The notes under the pieces: model-generated | What the model saw: only the letters and a program-made list of their open reading frames with translations | The model's database searches: none | Told to the model about the DNA's origin: nothing | Position numbers and translations under genes: made by a program | NCBI GenBank assembly: GCA_945865925.1 | Contig: CAMBFG010000012.1 | Span: forward strand, 1 to 46,338 | Source of the DNA: Dehalococcoides mccartyi | GTDB lineage: Bacteria > Chloroflexota > Dehalococcoidia > UBA2979 | DNA length: 46,338 nucleotides | Direction: 5' to 3' | Shown here: piece after piece, positions 27,161 to 36,709 of the stretch | Position numbering within the stretch: position 1 is the stretch's first letter | Layout: each line of letters starts with the position of its first letter

Positions 27161-28531
27161 CTACCGCCGACGCCTGATCCGCGCGTCTCCGGCGCCCCGC
27201 GATGCACGCACGGCACGCACGGTCGAGGTGGGGGCGAGGGCGTCGAGGGGGTCGCAGAGCAGGTCGTACGGGAGCGCGCCGCGCACGACAGCGCGCACCA
27301 TCGAGCCAGCGGGGTAGGTGCCCTTCAGGAGCGCAAGGCCGTCCACCTCGGGGGCGTCGCGCATCGTGCGGCCGACGACGATCGGGTCGCCGCCCGCTGA
27401 CCTCGAGGGCTCGCGCGACTCCACGAGGACGTCGAGTTCGCGGCCGACCATCTTCCGGTTGGACTCCTGCGAGATCTCCTGCGCAAGTTCCATCAGGCGG
27501 CCGTAGCGCTCTTGCTTCACCGGCTCGGGGACCTGCTCGCCCATCGTCTCGGCGGGCGTCCCGACCTGCGGTGAGTAGGTGAAGGCGCCGACGTGGTCAA
27601 AGCGCTGTTCGCGCACGAAGTCGAGCATCTCGCCGAACTCCGCCTCGGTCTCACCGGGGAAGCCCACGATGAACGTGGTGCGCAGGACAACGTCCGGGAT
27701 CGCCGCGCGGATCACCTCGATGCTCTGGCGAGACTTCGCGAGGACGGGGCGCTTCATCCGTCGCAGCACGGCGTCGCTCCCGTGCTGCAGAGGCATGTCG
27801 AGGTACGGCACCACGTTCGGGAGCGCCGCCATCGTCTCCGCCAGGCGAGGCGTGACGCGGCCGGGGTAGGCGTACATCAGGCGGATCCACGGCACCTCGG
27901 GCACTTCGGCCGAGAGGGTTTCGAGGAGCGCCGCGAGGCCGTCGCGTCCGCCCTCGTCCTCGCCGTAGGCGGTGAGGTCCTGCGCCACGAGCACGAGTTC
28001 CTTCGTGCCGGCGGCGGCGTACATCCGCGCCTCGGCGACGAGGCGGCGCGTGTCCATCGAGTGCATCGCGCCCTTGATCGTGGGGATGATGCAGAAGGTG
28101 CAGGGCCGGTCGCAGCCGTCCGAGATCTTGAGGTAGGCCGAGGGCTGCCCGAACGACATCGATGCGCCCTGCGGGATGTCATAGGTCTCGCTCGCCGCGC
28201 CGACTTCCGCCGCGATCGCGTCCCACGCCTCGACGCCGAACGCGCCATCGATGCCGGGCACCGCGTCGCGCACCTGAGTCTCGGCGATCTGGGTGAGGCA
28301 GCCGACGACGTACAACTTCTGCCCCGGCCGCTTCCCCTCCTCGAGTTCGCGCACGACGCCGATCGATTCGTCCTTCGCGGCATCGATGAACCCGCAGGTG
28401 TTCACGAACAGCAGGTCAGCGTCCTCGGGCGCATCGACAGCGAGATGCCGCCCGTTACGCAGCGCCTGCTCCAGCCGCATGGAGTCGACGGTGTTCTTCG
28501 CGCAGCCCAGGGTGACGAGGTGGTACTTCAC
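27161..28531 (-). CDS. rimO: Ribosomal protein S12 methylthiotransferase
   Basis: Radical-SAM enzyme that adds a methylthio group to the conserved Asp of ribosomal protein S12. It has 456 residues: an N-terminal UPF0004 domain with C10, C46 and C78 (second cluster), a radical-SAM CxxxCxxC at C140/C144/C147 (GCDRPCTFCIIP), and a C-terminal TRAM-like region. The start MKYHLVTLGCAKNTVDSMRL is typical of RimO rather than MiaB. The GTG start has no ribosome-binding site; TAGACT (28543-28538) lies exactly 6 bases before it. The basic tail (ARIRRRR) runs up to the arsR promoter. Confidence 0.93.
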   Translation of the reverse strand: MKYHLVTLGCAKNTVDSMRLEQALRNGRHLAVDAPEDADLLFVNTCGFIDAAKDESIGVVRELEEGKRPGQKLYVVGCLTQIAETQVRDAVPGIDGAFGVEAWDAIAAEVGAASETYDIPQGASMSFGQPSAYLKISDGCDRPCTFCIIPTIKGAMHSMDTRRLVAEARMYAAAGTKELVLVAQDLTAYGEDEGGRDGLAALLETLSAEVPEVPWIRLMYAYPGRVTPRLAETMAALPNVVPYLDMPLQHGSDAVLRRMKRPVLAKSRQSIEVIRAAIPDVVLRTTFIVGFPGETEAEFGEMLDFVREQRFDHVGAFTYSPQVGTPAETMGEQVPEPVKQERYGRLMELAQEISQESNRKMVGRELDVLVESREPSRSAGGDPIVVGRTMRDAPEVDGLALLKGTYPAGSMVRAVVRGALPYDLLCDPLDALAPTSTVRAVRASRGAGDARIRRRR

Positions 28532-28630
28532 TGATTCAGTCTACGGGGGCGGGAGATTGGGAGCCTGCGATGAATCCGCCCGAATGCCCAATCTGAATCT
28601 GCATAACCGGTGTCAATAGTGACACCGAGG

Positions 28631-29401
28631 TCACCGTGCGGGGGTGGGCGTCGCCGTCCGTGTCGGTGTCGGCGAGGTGGGCAGCGGCGGCTGCGAAACG
28701 AAGAGCGTGACGGTACCGCCGGCGGCGATGGCCGTGCCGGGGGCAGGGGACTGCTGGAACACCTGACCCGGAGGCGCCGCGTTCGTCGCCTCAAAGACGA
28801 GCGGGGCGAGACCGGCGTCGGTGACGGCCTTCGTGGCGACGTCGCGTGAGAGGCCGACCAGGTTCGGGACCTCGCCGTTGCGGGCGGCGGGCGAGCCGGC
28901 GCCGGGCGTCGCGCCCGCAGCGGGCGTGTTGTCGTCACCGCCGAAGGCCTTCGGCACCAACCAGACGAGGGTGACCAGCAGGATCAGACCCAGCACCGCC
29001 GCCACGATCACGGGCGGTGTGAGCGGCGGCAGCGGGATCGTGGGCGGTGCGGAGCGGCGCATGCCAGGCATCGGCTCGAGGCCGGCGGGGCGAGGCAAGC
29101 CCTCGGGGATCGCGTCGACGGCGGCCACGGGATCGAGGCCGAGATAGCGCGCGTAGAGCCGCACGAAGCCGCGCACGTACACCGGCGCGGGGAGTGTCTC
29201 TAAGCGGCCGTCCTCGATCGCCTCGAGGTAGACGCGGTTGATGCGCGTGGTGCGCTCGGCGTCGTTCAGCGAGATACCTCGACGGCTGCGCTCGCTGCGG
29301 AAGGCGTCACCCAGACGGGTGGCCTCCGCGCGCCGCGAGGTGGCGAGGTCGCGGGCGGCCTCGTCGCGTCGGGCACTGTCCTCGCGCCGAAGGAAACTCA
29401 C
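28631..29401 (-). CDS. RodZ-like HTH_25 membrane protein with PASTA domain
   Basis: 256 residues from a GTG that overlaps the dehydrogenase stop (GTGA). A Cro/RodZ-type HTH spans about residues 28-95 (LGDAFRSERSRRGISLNDAE, INRVYLEAIEDG, PAPVYVRGFVRLYARYLGLD). A single helix lies at 129-149, then a Gly/Ala/Pro linker. A PASTA repeat follows at about 177-236 (EVPNLVGLSRDVATKAVTDA, then FQQSPAPGTAIAAGGTVTLF). The tail is Thr/Pro-rich. RodZ links MreB to the cell wall, and PASTA usually binds muropeptide or lipid II. Combining them suggests a cell-wall sensor, which is an inference. Confidence 0.85.
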   Translation of the reverse strand: MSFLRREDSARRDEAARDLATSRRAEATRLGDAFRSERSRRGISLNDAERTTRINRVYLEAIEDGRLETLPAPVYVRGFVRLYARYLGLDPVAAVDAIPEGLPRPAGLEPMPGMRRSAPPTIPLPPLTPPVIVAAVLGLILLVTLVWLVPKAFGGDDNTPAAGATPGAGSPAARNGEVPNLVGLSRDVATKAVTDAGLAPLVFEATNAAPPGQVFQQSPAPGTAIAAGGTVTLFVSQPPLPTSPTPTRTATPTPAR

Positions 29402-30465
29402 GCGGCACCCGAGGGATGGAGCGGGTCGACGCCGGGGAACTGTACGAGCGACTTCAGGCCCGAAAGCGCGAGACGGGACTCGTACGCCTCGGGCGCTCGC
29501 TCGATGCCGTAACGGTTGGTGACGACCTCGTCGATGTGCGGGACGCCACCGAGCATCGCGACGGTGCGGCGGTACTGGTCGGTGGTGGCGTTCTGCGAGC
29601 CGGTGAGGATGACCTCGCCGTAGTGGACGAGGTTCGGGTCGAACGGCACGGCCGGCGCACCCTTCGGGAAGCCGGCGAAGAGGTTGACCGTGCCCTGTGG
29701 CCGCACCAGCGAGAGCGCCGGCGAGACCATCTCGCCGAGGCCGACCGAGACGATGACGGCGTCGGCACCGAGGCCGCCGGTCACGTCGCGCACCGCGCTG
29801 GCCACGTCCTCGCTGCCCGGGTCGAGCACGATGTCGGCGCCCCAGCGTCGAGCGATGGCGCGGCGCTCCTCTATGGGCTCGCTCACGATGATCGGCCCCG
29901 CGCCAAGCGCGCGTCCGAGGATCAGGTGCAGCAGGCCCATCGGCCCCGCACCCATGATCACCATCGAGGTGCCTGCACCCACCTCGCACAGTTCGAGGCT
30001 GGCGAGCGTACACGCCGACGGCTCGACGATCGCGGCGAGGTCGAGCGGCAGCGCGTTGGGCACGGGGATGACGTGCCCGCTGCTGACGATCGCGGCCGGC
30101 ACGACCATATGGTCGGCGAACCCGCCATCGAGGTCGTAGCCGAGCGTCGTGCGCGCCACACATCGATTGCGCCGCCCGAGCAGGCAGTAGCGGCACTGGT
30201 TGCACGCAACGATCGGGCAGATGACGACGCGGTCACCCTCGGTGATGCCGGTGACGCCGGGGCTGATCTGGTCGACGACGCCCGCGAGTTCGTGCCCCGG
30301 GATCACTCCGGGCAGCGCGTACTTCTCGCCTCGATACACCCGGACGTCCGAGGCACACAGCGAGGCTGCGGCGACGCGCAGCCGGATCTCGCCCGGTCCC
30401 GCCATGGGCGTGGGGCGATCCTCGACGGTGACGCGCCCGGGAGCGTGAAAGATGGTCGCGCGCAT
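29398..30465 (-). CDS. Zinc-dependent dehydrogenase (threonine/sorbitol dehydrogenase-like MDR family)
   Basis: 355 residues from the ATG at 30465 (MRATIFHAPGRVTVEDRPTP). Catalytic zinc ligands are C37 and the GHE at 57-59 (LCASD, GVIPGHELAG). Four structural-zinc cysteines are C88, C91, C94 and C102 (CNQCRYCLLGRRNRC). The NAD(P) site is SMVIMGAGPMGLLHLILGRA. Such enzymes oxidise secondary alcohols of sugars or amino acids; the substrate is not evident. The longer open frame upstream runs through the repeat at 30598-30694 and is spurious. It overlaps the RodZ-like gene, an unusual pairing. Confidence 0.92.
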   Translation of the reverse strand: MRATIFHAPGRVTVEDRPTPMAGPGEIRLRVAAASLCASDVRVYRGEKYALPGVIPGHELAGVVDQISPGVTGITEGDRVVICPIVACNQCRYCLLGRRNRCVARTTLGYDLDGGFADHMVVPAAIVSSGHVIPVPNALPLDLAAIVEPSACTLASLELCEVGAGTSMVIMGAGPMGLLHLILGRALGAGPIIVSEPIEERRAIARRWGADIVLDPGSEDVASAVRDVTGGLGADAVIVSVGLGEMVSPALSLVRPQGTVNLFAGFPKGAPAVPFDPNLVHYGEVILTGSQNATTDQYRRTVAMLGGVPHIDEVVTNRYGIERAPEAYESRLALSGLKSLVQFPGVDPLHPSGAA

Positions 30466-30597
30466 GCGTCGGCCTTCGGCTACGTCGCTGCTTGGTTCAT
30501 GGATCCGCGGGCCGAGTATCGCATCCGCACTCCTCGATGGCATGGGCGGCGATGGATGTTGGAGCGCGGCTCGTGCTGCTGCGCTGCGCGCAGGCAG

Positions 30598-30694
30598 CCC
30601 CCACCCCCTGCCCCCGCCCCTCCGGGGCGGGGGTTGAAGAAGAAGCGTCACCCACTCCCCCCAGCCCCCTCGCCCCTCAGGGCAAGGGGGAGCC
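30598..30694. repeat. Structured intergenic repeat, copy B
   Basis: Second copy of the element at 6933-7034. The first hairpin stem is identical (CCCCCGCCCC with loop TCC instead of TCG). The second (CCCCCTCGCCCCT pairing with AGGGCAAGGGGG) is one base shorter and has a mismatch. The linker has diverged more than the stems. It sits in the 307-base gap between the dehydrogenase start and rpsT, otherwise occupied only by the terminator at 30726-30743. Confidence 0.75.
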
Positions 30695-30725
30695 AAGCGA
30701 AGAACGGTGAAAACGGGTACGTAAC

Positions 30726-30743
30726 GGGCCCCTTGCGGGGCCC
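30726..30743 (-). terminator. Hairpin after rpsT
   Basis: Perfect 7-bp stem GGGCCCC-TTGC-GGGGCCC, 30 bases beyond the rpsT stop. On the minus strand TTACGT follows, a poor T-run, so termination may be partial. Confidence 0.5.
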
Positions 30744-30772
30744 GGGACGTCTCTCCGGTGGAGGGAGGGCTG

Positions 30773-31042
30773 TTAGGCGGCGGTCTGCATGAGCTTGAGC
30801 GCGCGCGCGAGGCGGGCCTTCGAGCGGGACGCGGAGTTGGGGTGAATGATGTTGCGGCGCGCGGCGCGGTCCAGGGCGGACTGGGCGGTGCGGACAGCCG
30901 CGGTCGCCTCGGCGTCACCGGACTTGATGGCGACGCGGGCGTCACGCAGGGCGCGGGCAGCGCGCGTGCGGATCGGCTTGTTCATGGCCGCGTGGTGCTC
31001 GTTCTGGCGGATGCGCTTACGCGCGGATCGGGAGTGGGCCAT
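30773..31042 (-). CDS. rpsT: 30S ribosomal protein S20
   Basis: 89 residues, standard S20 size. The sequence MAHSRSARKRIRQNEHHAAM with NKPIRTRAARALRDA, and the closing RNIIHPNSASRSKARLARAL, is the classic S20 pattern (KxIHxNxAxRxKSRLxxxL). It is a primary 16S rRNA binder in the 30S body. GAGG lies 8 bases before the ATG. It is monocistronic, with its own predicted promoter and terminator, as is common for rpsT. Confidence 0.97.
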   Translation of the reverse strand: MAHSRSARKRIRQNEHHAAMNKPIRTRAARALRDARVAIKSGDAEATAAVRTAQSALDRAARRNIIHPNSASRSKARLARALKLMQTAA

Positions 31043-31110
31043 TCGGGGAACCTCGTCACGTCGTCAGGAAGTCGCCGCGCCGGACTACCGCAGTCCGAGG
31101 GCGTCCGGAA

Positions 31111-31140
31111 ATCGTAGGCTGCCCGCGCCCGCACGGGCAA
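31111..31140 (-). promoter_or_regulatory. Predicted rpsT promoter
   Basis: Minus strand TTGCCC (31140-31135), 18-base spacer, TACGAT (31116-31111). Transcription would start near 31104, about 60 bases before the rpsT start codon. Confidence 0.45.
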
Positions 31141-31148
31141 GCGCCCAA

Positions 31149-31181
31149 GCACCCCGACCACCTGTGAGGTGCTCGGGGTGC
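31149..31181 (-). terminator. Hairpin terminator after the DinB-like gene
   Basis: GCACCCCGA-CC-ACCT / AGGT-GC-TCGGGGTGC: 9 bp plus 4 bp around one internal mismatch region, loop GTG. TTGGG follows on the minus strand. It lies 33 bases after the DinB-like stop and before the rpsT promoter. Confidence 0.55.
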
Positions 31182-31213
31182 CTGATCAGCCTCGGATCCC
31201 GGTCTGCGAAGCG

Positions 31214-31636
31214 CTACGCCCGCTTCTTGAGGGTGGCCGTGTGCTCCGCGAAGTGGTCGATGGCGTTCTGGAGGATGCCGCCGACGTTCTTCGCGTACGT
31301 GTCCGTAGCCGGGGTGCCCATCTTCAGGAGGTCGTGGTCTTCCACGTACCGGAACGCCCGGTCGGAGATCGCCGTCGCCGCGTCGAGCGTGGTGAGGGCA
31401 GCCTCGAGGTTCTCAAGGGGCTTGCGCTCCCAGTCCGTCGGCTTCGCCTGCATCGCCTCGAAGCAGCGGGTGGACATCAAGACGTCCGCACCGATGGCGT
31501 GCTCCGCGAGCCGCTGAGGCGTCCATTCGTCGTCCGGGGCCGCCTGCTCCCATTTACCGCCCGTGGCGCTGAGCGCCTCGCGGAACGCTGCGCGGTTCGC
31601 CGCCAGTTGCTGGCGCATCTCTGCTGCTGAGGCCAT
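31214..31636 (-). CDS. DinB-like (DinB/YfiT four-helix) protein
   Basis: 140 residues from the ATG at 31636, which follows GGGGAG by 8 bases (MASAAEMRQQLAANRAAFRE). It is entirely helical in appearance, with the family's metal triad visible as H46 (RLAEHAIGAD), H128 and H132 (NAIDHFAEHTATL). A WTPQ segment before the first His (DDEWTPQRLAEH) is the usual DinB wording (WSxxEVLxHL). Many family members are thiol transferases using bacillithiol or mycothiol; which thiol, if any, is used here is unknown. It is flanked by a hairpin and the rpsT promoter. Confidence 0.85.
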   Translation of the reverse strand: MASAAEMRQQLAANRAAFREALSATGGKWEQAAPDDEWTPQRLAEHAIGADVLMSTRCFEAMQAKPTDWERKPLENLEAALTTLDAATAISDRAFRYVEDHDLLKMGTPATDTYAKNVGGILQNAIDHFAEHTATLKKRA

Positions 31637-31781
31637 ATTCACTCTCCCCCAATACGCCGCGCCGCTGCGGCCCGTACGCACGTCCCCCTCCGGGCCGCTG
31701 CGCCGCCCGTACTCTAGGGGGCGCGAGCAACCCGTGCCTGATATCGATTGGCACGCGGCTGCGGGCTAGGCGGGGACATCG

Positions 31782-32795
31782 ATGGCTGGTGGGGGACTCG
31801 GGCTCATGCCGGATGCGACCGCCATCGCGCGCGTCGCCCGCGAGGCCACCGGCGACACCCCGGGCGAGGTGCGCCCGCTCGGGCGCGGCGTCACCTGCGT
31901 CGCCTGGGCCGTCGAGGCCGGGCGGCAGGAGGTCGCCGTCGTCGTCGAGATCCCGCGTGATGCCCGCGACGCGACCCACCAGGATGACCCCGCCAACCTC
32001 GCGGCGCGCCATGCGATCCACGTCGCCCTGCGCGAAGCCGACCCGGCCGCCCCCGTCCCCGAGCCGATCGCCTGCTCCGCCACGATCGACCGCGACCCCC
32101 TCGGCGGGCGCTGGTCGTGGCAGGTACTCGGCCTCGCGTCCGGCGAGGAACTCGACGCCACCCGACACCCCGAGGCCGTGCGCGACCTCGGGCGGCTGCT
32201 CGCCACACTGCACGCGCTGCCGGTCGAGGGCCGGGGCGCACTCGAAGACCGCGCGGACGCGATCCGCGGCGTCGCGTCGACGCCAACCGACGGGCTGCTC
32301 TCGCGCTGGGGGCGGCAGTGGCCGTACGACGGCCGCGCGCTCCTCGCGCATCCGGTCGCACGGCACGCACCCGACCTTATAGGCGCGCTCGGCGAGTTGC
32401 GTGAGCCGCTGCTGCGGTACGCCGACGCGAACGCGCAGGTGGGGGTGTGCCACACGGACCTCTACGGTCGTCACGCACTCGTGCAAGATGGACGGCTGAC
32501 GGCGGTGATGGACTTTGGCGACGCCGCGATCGTCCCCGTCGCCTTCGACCTCGCCTCGTTCGCCTACTACTTCGCGGCACATCGAGGCTGGGGCGCCCTC
32601 GACACCTTGCTCGAGGGCTACGAGTCGCGTCGCGTGATGCGCGATGTGCGCGAGGCGGAGACGTACCAGTTGCTGGTGGTGCTGGCTTTGCAGAAGGTGC
32701 AGAAGCACACCCTCAGCGGTGATACCGCGCGGCTGCCCGAAGCCCTCGAGGTGCTGCGCGCCGCGCTCCCTCGCGCGGTACGGCGGGACGCCTGA
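31782..32795 (+). CDS. Aminoglycoside phosphotransferase-like (APH) kinase-fold protein
   Basis: 337 residues of the APH/choline-kinase-like fold. The catalytic loop is VCHTDLYGRHALVQDG and the metal-binding motif is AVMDFGDAAIVPVAFDLASF. In the canonical HxDxxxxN loop the His and Asp are kept but the Asn is His (HTDLYGRH). That Asn normally binds Mg, so activity may be altered. Substrates in this family range from aminoglycosides to sugars and homoserine; none can be inferred. The start could also be the ATG at 31806. The gene leads a plus-strand group with the following hydrolase and CitE-like genes. Confidence 0.8.
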   Translation: MAGGGLGLMPDATAIARVAREATGDTPGEVRPLGRGVTCVAWAVEAGRQEVAVVVEIPRDARDATHQDDPANLAARHAIHVALREADPAAPVPEPIACSATIDRDPLGGRWSWQVLGLASGEELDATRHPEAVRDLGRLLATLHALPVEGRGALEDRADAIRGVASTPTDGLLSRWGRQWPYDGRALLAHPVARHAPDLIGALGELREPLLRYADANAQVGVCHTDLYGRHALVQDGRLTAVMDFGDAAIVPVAFDLASFAYYFAAHRGWGALDTLLEGYESRRVMRDVREAETYQLLVVLALQKVQKHTLSGDTARLPEALEVLRAALPRAVRRDA

Positions 32796-32842
32796 ATCGA
32801 GGCGTAGACTCCCGCCTCGGACGCGCCGCGAGGAGGCCATCG

Positions 32843-33565
32843 ATGCCGCACGTTGAACTGCCCTCCGGGATCCGCATCCGATACGACGAGCGCGGACCGC
32901 GCGATGGTCGGCCGCTGGTGCTCGCGCACGGGTTCAGCGTGGGCCTCGAGATGTGGTTCCCGCAGATGCACGTGCTGTCACAGCAGTACCGGCTGATCTG
33001 CTGGGACGCGCGCGGGCACGGCGGCTCCTCGGCGCCGGCGGAGGTCGAGTCGTACACGATGCCCGCACTCGCCTCCGATCTGCGAGGGCTCCTTGAAGCG
33101 CTCGATGCCGCGGATGGCGCGGTCGTGGGCGGGATGTCGTTCGGCGGGCAGATCGTCACGCAGTACGCCGTCGACCATCCCGACGACACCTACGCCGTCA
33201 TCGTCAGCGACTCCACGACGCGCGGTTCCGACAGCCCGCCTCGCCCCTCGCGGTCCTTCGAGGAATGGGCAGGCGATCCCGGGATGGAGGGCTGCATGCG
33301 CGCGATGCGCGAGCGGCCCGACCTGACCCGGGCGCTTACGACGCTGGACGTCCCGGCCCTCCTCATCGTGGGCATGCAGGACGACATGATCCTGAGCGGG
33401 TTCCACGGCATCTCGAACGCGCTGCCGCGGCGGCGCGTGGTGTACCTGGACGGGTGCGGGCACGGCACCTCCGGCCAGCGTCCGCGCGAGTGGAACCAGG
33501 CCGTCCTCGACTTCCTGCGGGACGTGGATGCCGGTGCAGCGCTGGGCGAGGACATCACGCTCTAG
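32843..33565 (+). CDS. Alpha/beta-hydrolase with a very short cap
   Basis: 240 residues; AGGAGG precedes the ATG by 7 bases. The HG oxyanion region is LVLAHGFSVGLEMW, strand and helix WDARGHGGSS follow, and the nucleophile elbow GMSFGG puts Ser at 99. The acid is Asp180 or 181 (VGMQDDMI) and the base His207 (GCGHGT). Between Ser99 and the acid only about 40 residues can form a cap, shorter than in most esterase or haloperoxidase relatives. The substrate is unknown. The 28-base gap to the next gene suggests co-transcription. Confidence 0.9.
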   Translation: MPHVELPSGIRIRYDERGPRDGRPLVLAHGFSVGLEMWFPQMHVLSQQYRLICWDARGHGGSSAPAEVESYTMPALASDLRGLLEALDAADGAVVGGMSFGGQIVTQYAVDHPDDTYAVIVSDSTTRGSDSPPRPSRSFEEWAGDPGMEGCMRAMRERPDLTRALTTLDVPALLIVGMQDDMILSGFHGISNALPRRRVVYLDGCGHGTSGQRPREWNQAVLDFLRDVDAGAALGEDITL

Positions 33566-33593
33566 GATCAGCCGGCACAGACTGGAACGCTCG

Positions 33594-34493
33594 ATGCTTG
33601 CACTGCGCAGCCTCCTCGTGGTCTCCGCCCTCGACGCCCCCGGCCTGACGGCAGCGGCGCGGTCGGCGGCGGACGCCGTCGTCATCGACCTGGCGAGGCC
33701 CGCCATGGTCGGCAAGCGCGAGGAGGCGCGGGCGCTCGCGACGAAACACGCGAAGGCGATCGCGAAGACGGGGCGGCCGGTGTTCGCGCGCATCGCCGAC
33801 ACGCGCTCACACGCGATGGAGGACGACCTCGACGCCCTCGTCGGCGTGTGGCTCGGCGCTGTCGTGCTCACAGGGGTCGAGGTACCGCAGGACGTCCGCG
33901 ACGCGGACGTGCAGATCCGCAAGCGCGAGATGCGCCTCGGGCTCACCCCCGGCGGCATCCGCCTCATCCCAGAGATCGACTCCGCCGAGGGGCTCGCCGC
34001 GCTGCCGAGGATCCTCGAAGCCGTCGACCGGCACGCGGCGGTTGCCCTGAGCGCCGAAGGGCTGCGGCTCGACCTGCGCCTCGGCGAGCGGGCGAGCGCG
34101 CTCTACGACCACGCGATGGCGGATGTCGCGATCCACGCGGACACCGCGCGGCTGCCGTGGTTGCTGGCCCTCGAGGCGCACCGGCCGGAGTGGGCCTCCC
34201 TCCCGGCGCGCGCGCACGACCTCGGCGCGGCGGGCATCGCGATCCACGACGAGACGGCAGTGCGCGGCATGAACGCCCTCTTCATCCCCGACCCGACCGA
34301 GGTGGTGATCGCGCGCACGATGCTCGCCGAGTGGGAGCGGGTACGCGCCGCCGGCGAGTGGACGGGCGTCGTGGCCGGCGAGGTGATCGAGGCGCCCACG
34401 ACCGACCGGCTCGTCGACCGCCGCACCGTGCGCCGTGCGCGCGCCCTCGTCACCCTCGCCGACGCGGTCGAGGCGCGTGAGCGGGTGAAGTAG
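33594..34493 (+). CDS. CitE-like HpcH/HpaI aldolase/lyase family protein (divergent)
   Basis: 299 residues from the ATG at 33594. The start MLALRSLLVVSALDAPGLTA with ADAVVIDLARPAMVGKREEA mirrors CitE (RSLLFVPG, DAVxxDLEDAV). The conserved Glu of the DLED metal or substrate motif is replaced (DLAR). The Arg strand reads PVFARIAD, the IP-x-IESA strand reads LIPEIDSAEGL, and the usual GxxGKxxIHP end reads GAAGIAIHDETAV with IPDPTEV. It is a recognisable but altered member that may act on another acyl-CoA, or none. It follows the hydrolase by 28 bases without a good ribosome site. Confidence 0.75.
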   Translation: MLALRSLLVVSALDAPGLTAAARSAADAVVIDLARPAMVGKREEARALATKHAKAIAKTGRPVFARIADTRSHAMEDDLDALVGVWLGAVVLTGVEVPQDVRDADVQIRKREMRLGLTPGGIRLIPEIDSAEGLAALPRILEAVDRHAAVALSAEGLRLDLRLGERASALYDHAMADVAIHADTARLPWLLALEAHRPEWASLPARAHDLGAAGIAIHDETAVRGMNALFIPDPTEVVIARTMLAEWERVRAAGEWTGVVAGEVIEAPTTDRLVDRRTVRRARALVTLADAVEARERVK

Positions 34494-34501
34494 CCCTCGG
34501 G

Positions 34502-35239
34502 CTACTGAGTACGCACGAGCCAGACGATCGCGCCGACACCGGCGTTCGCCGCTGGCCATGGGGCCACGGCAATGCGGACGCGGTCACCCGCCTTCAGATC
34601 CTTGATGCCACCGACGAACGAGCCCGGCGCCGATCGGTGGCGGGTGCCCATCTCGTCGCTCCCGGTCACCGCCTGGAGCGTCACAATCCCGGTCGACAGG
34701 TCGACGCTCGCGATGGTGCGTGTCGCCTCGGTGCGCGGCTGCCAGGCAGCCGCCTCGCGGGGGCCGAGGTGGACCTCGTAGGTCTCGCCGGAGCGATGGC
34801 GGAGCATGACGCGCTCGCCCGGTGTCACCACCTGTGCGCAGGCAACCTCCGGGCGGGCGACGCCGAGGCAAGCGTTCGGCCATGCGACGACTTCGATGCT
34901 GGCGATGGTGAACTCGGTCCGGGGGACGCCGAGCCACTCCGCGATCACGTCGATGGCGCGGGCGGCAGCCTTCTCGCGTGCCGCCTCGGAGGCAGCGTCC
35001 GGCGGCGTCGTCGTAGCGCTCGCGCCGGGTGTGGAGGTGCCGGAGGCGCCAGGAGACGGGGGGAAGACGGCGGGCCCGGTGGGGACGGGCGCCGCCGTGC
35101 CGGTGGCACGCGACTCGTCCAGCGGGTTCGATGGGGGCGGGGCGCCTCGGTCACAGGCGAGTGTCAGGACAGCCGCGATTGCTGCCGCCGCGAGGAGCAG
35201 CAGGCCAGGGTGCCCGGATCGCCTCGGCCCTTCGATCAC
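34502..35239 (-). CDS. Exported, probably lipid-anchored, hypothetical protein
   Basis: 245 residues from the GTG at 35239, which follows AGGAGG by 6 bases. A signal-like N-terminus (VIEGPRRSGHPGLLLLAAAA) ends LTLAC with Cys29, an imperfect lipobox because -3 is Thr. A Thr/Pro/Ser linker follows to about residue 80. A domain at about 90-170 includes IEVVAWPNACLGVARPEVAC and TPGERVMLRHRSGETYEVHL, a pattern (W-x-N-x-CLG-C-x-PG-x-V-L-x-G-x-Y-x-V-H) I have seen in other Chloroflexota exported proteins. The C-terminus may be a beta-barrel such as an OB fold (IKDLKAGDRVRIAVAPWPAA). Divergent from purA. Confidence 0.65.
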   Translation of the reverse strand: MIEGPRRSGHPGLLLLAAAAIAAVLTLACDRGAPPPSNPLDESRATGTAAPVPTGPAVFPPSPGASGTSTPGASATTTPPDAASEAAREKAAARAIDVIAEWLGVPRTEFTIASIEVVAWPNACLGVARPEVACAQVVTPGERVMLRHRSGETYEVHLGPREAAAWQPRTEATRTIASVDLSTGIVTLQAVTGSDEMGTRHRSAPGSFVGGIKDLKAGDRVRIAVAPWPAANAGVGAIVWLVRTQ

Positions 35240-35269
35240 GAGATGCCTCCTACTGGGGGGCGGTGGTAG

Positions 35270-36682
<1,413 letters not shown>

Positions 36683-36709
36683 CCGCCGTCCGAAGGCACG
36701 AGGAGCCAG

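Noticed and set aside
30466..30945. N-terminal extension of the zinc dehydrogenase
   Set aside because: It runs through repeat copy B and the rpsT region, giving low-complexity Pro/Arg text; the family start is at 30465.
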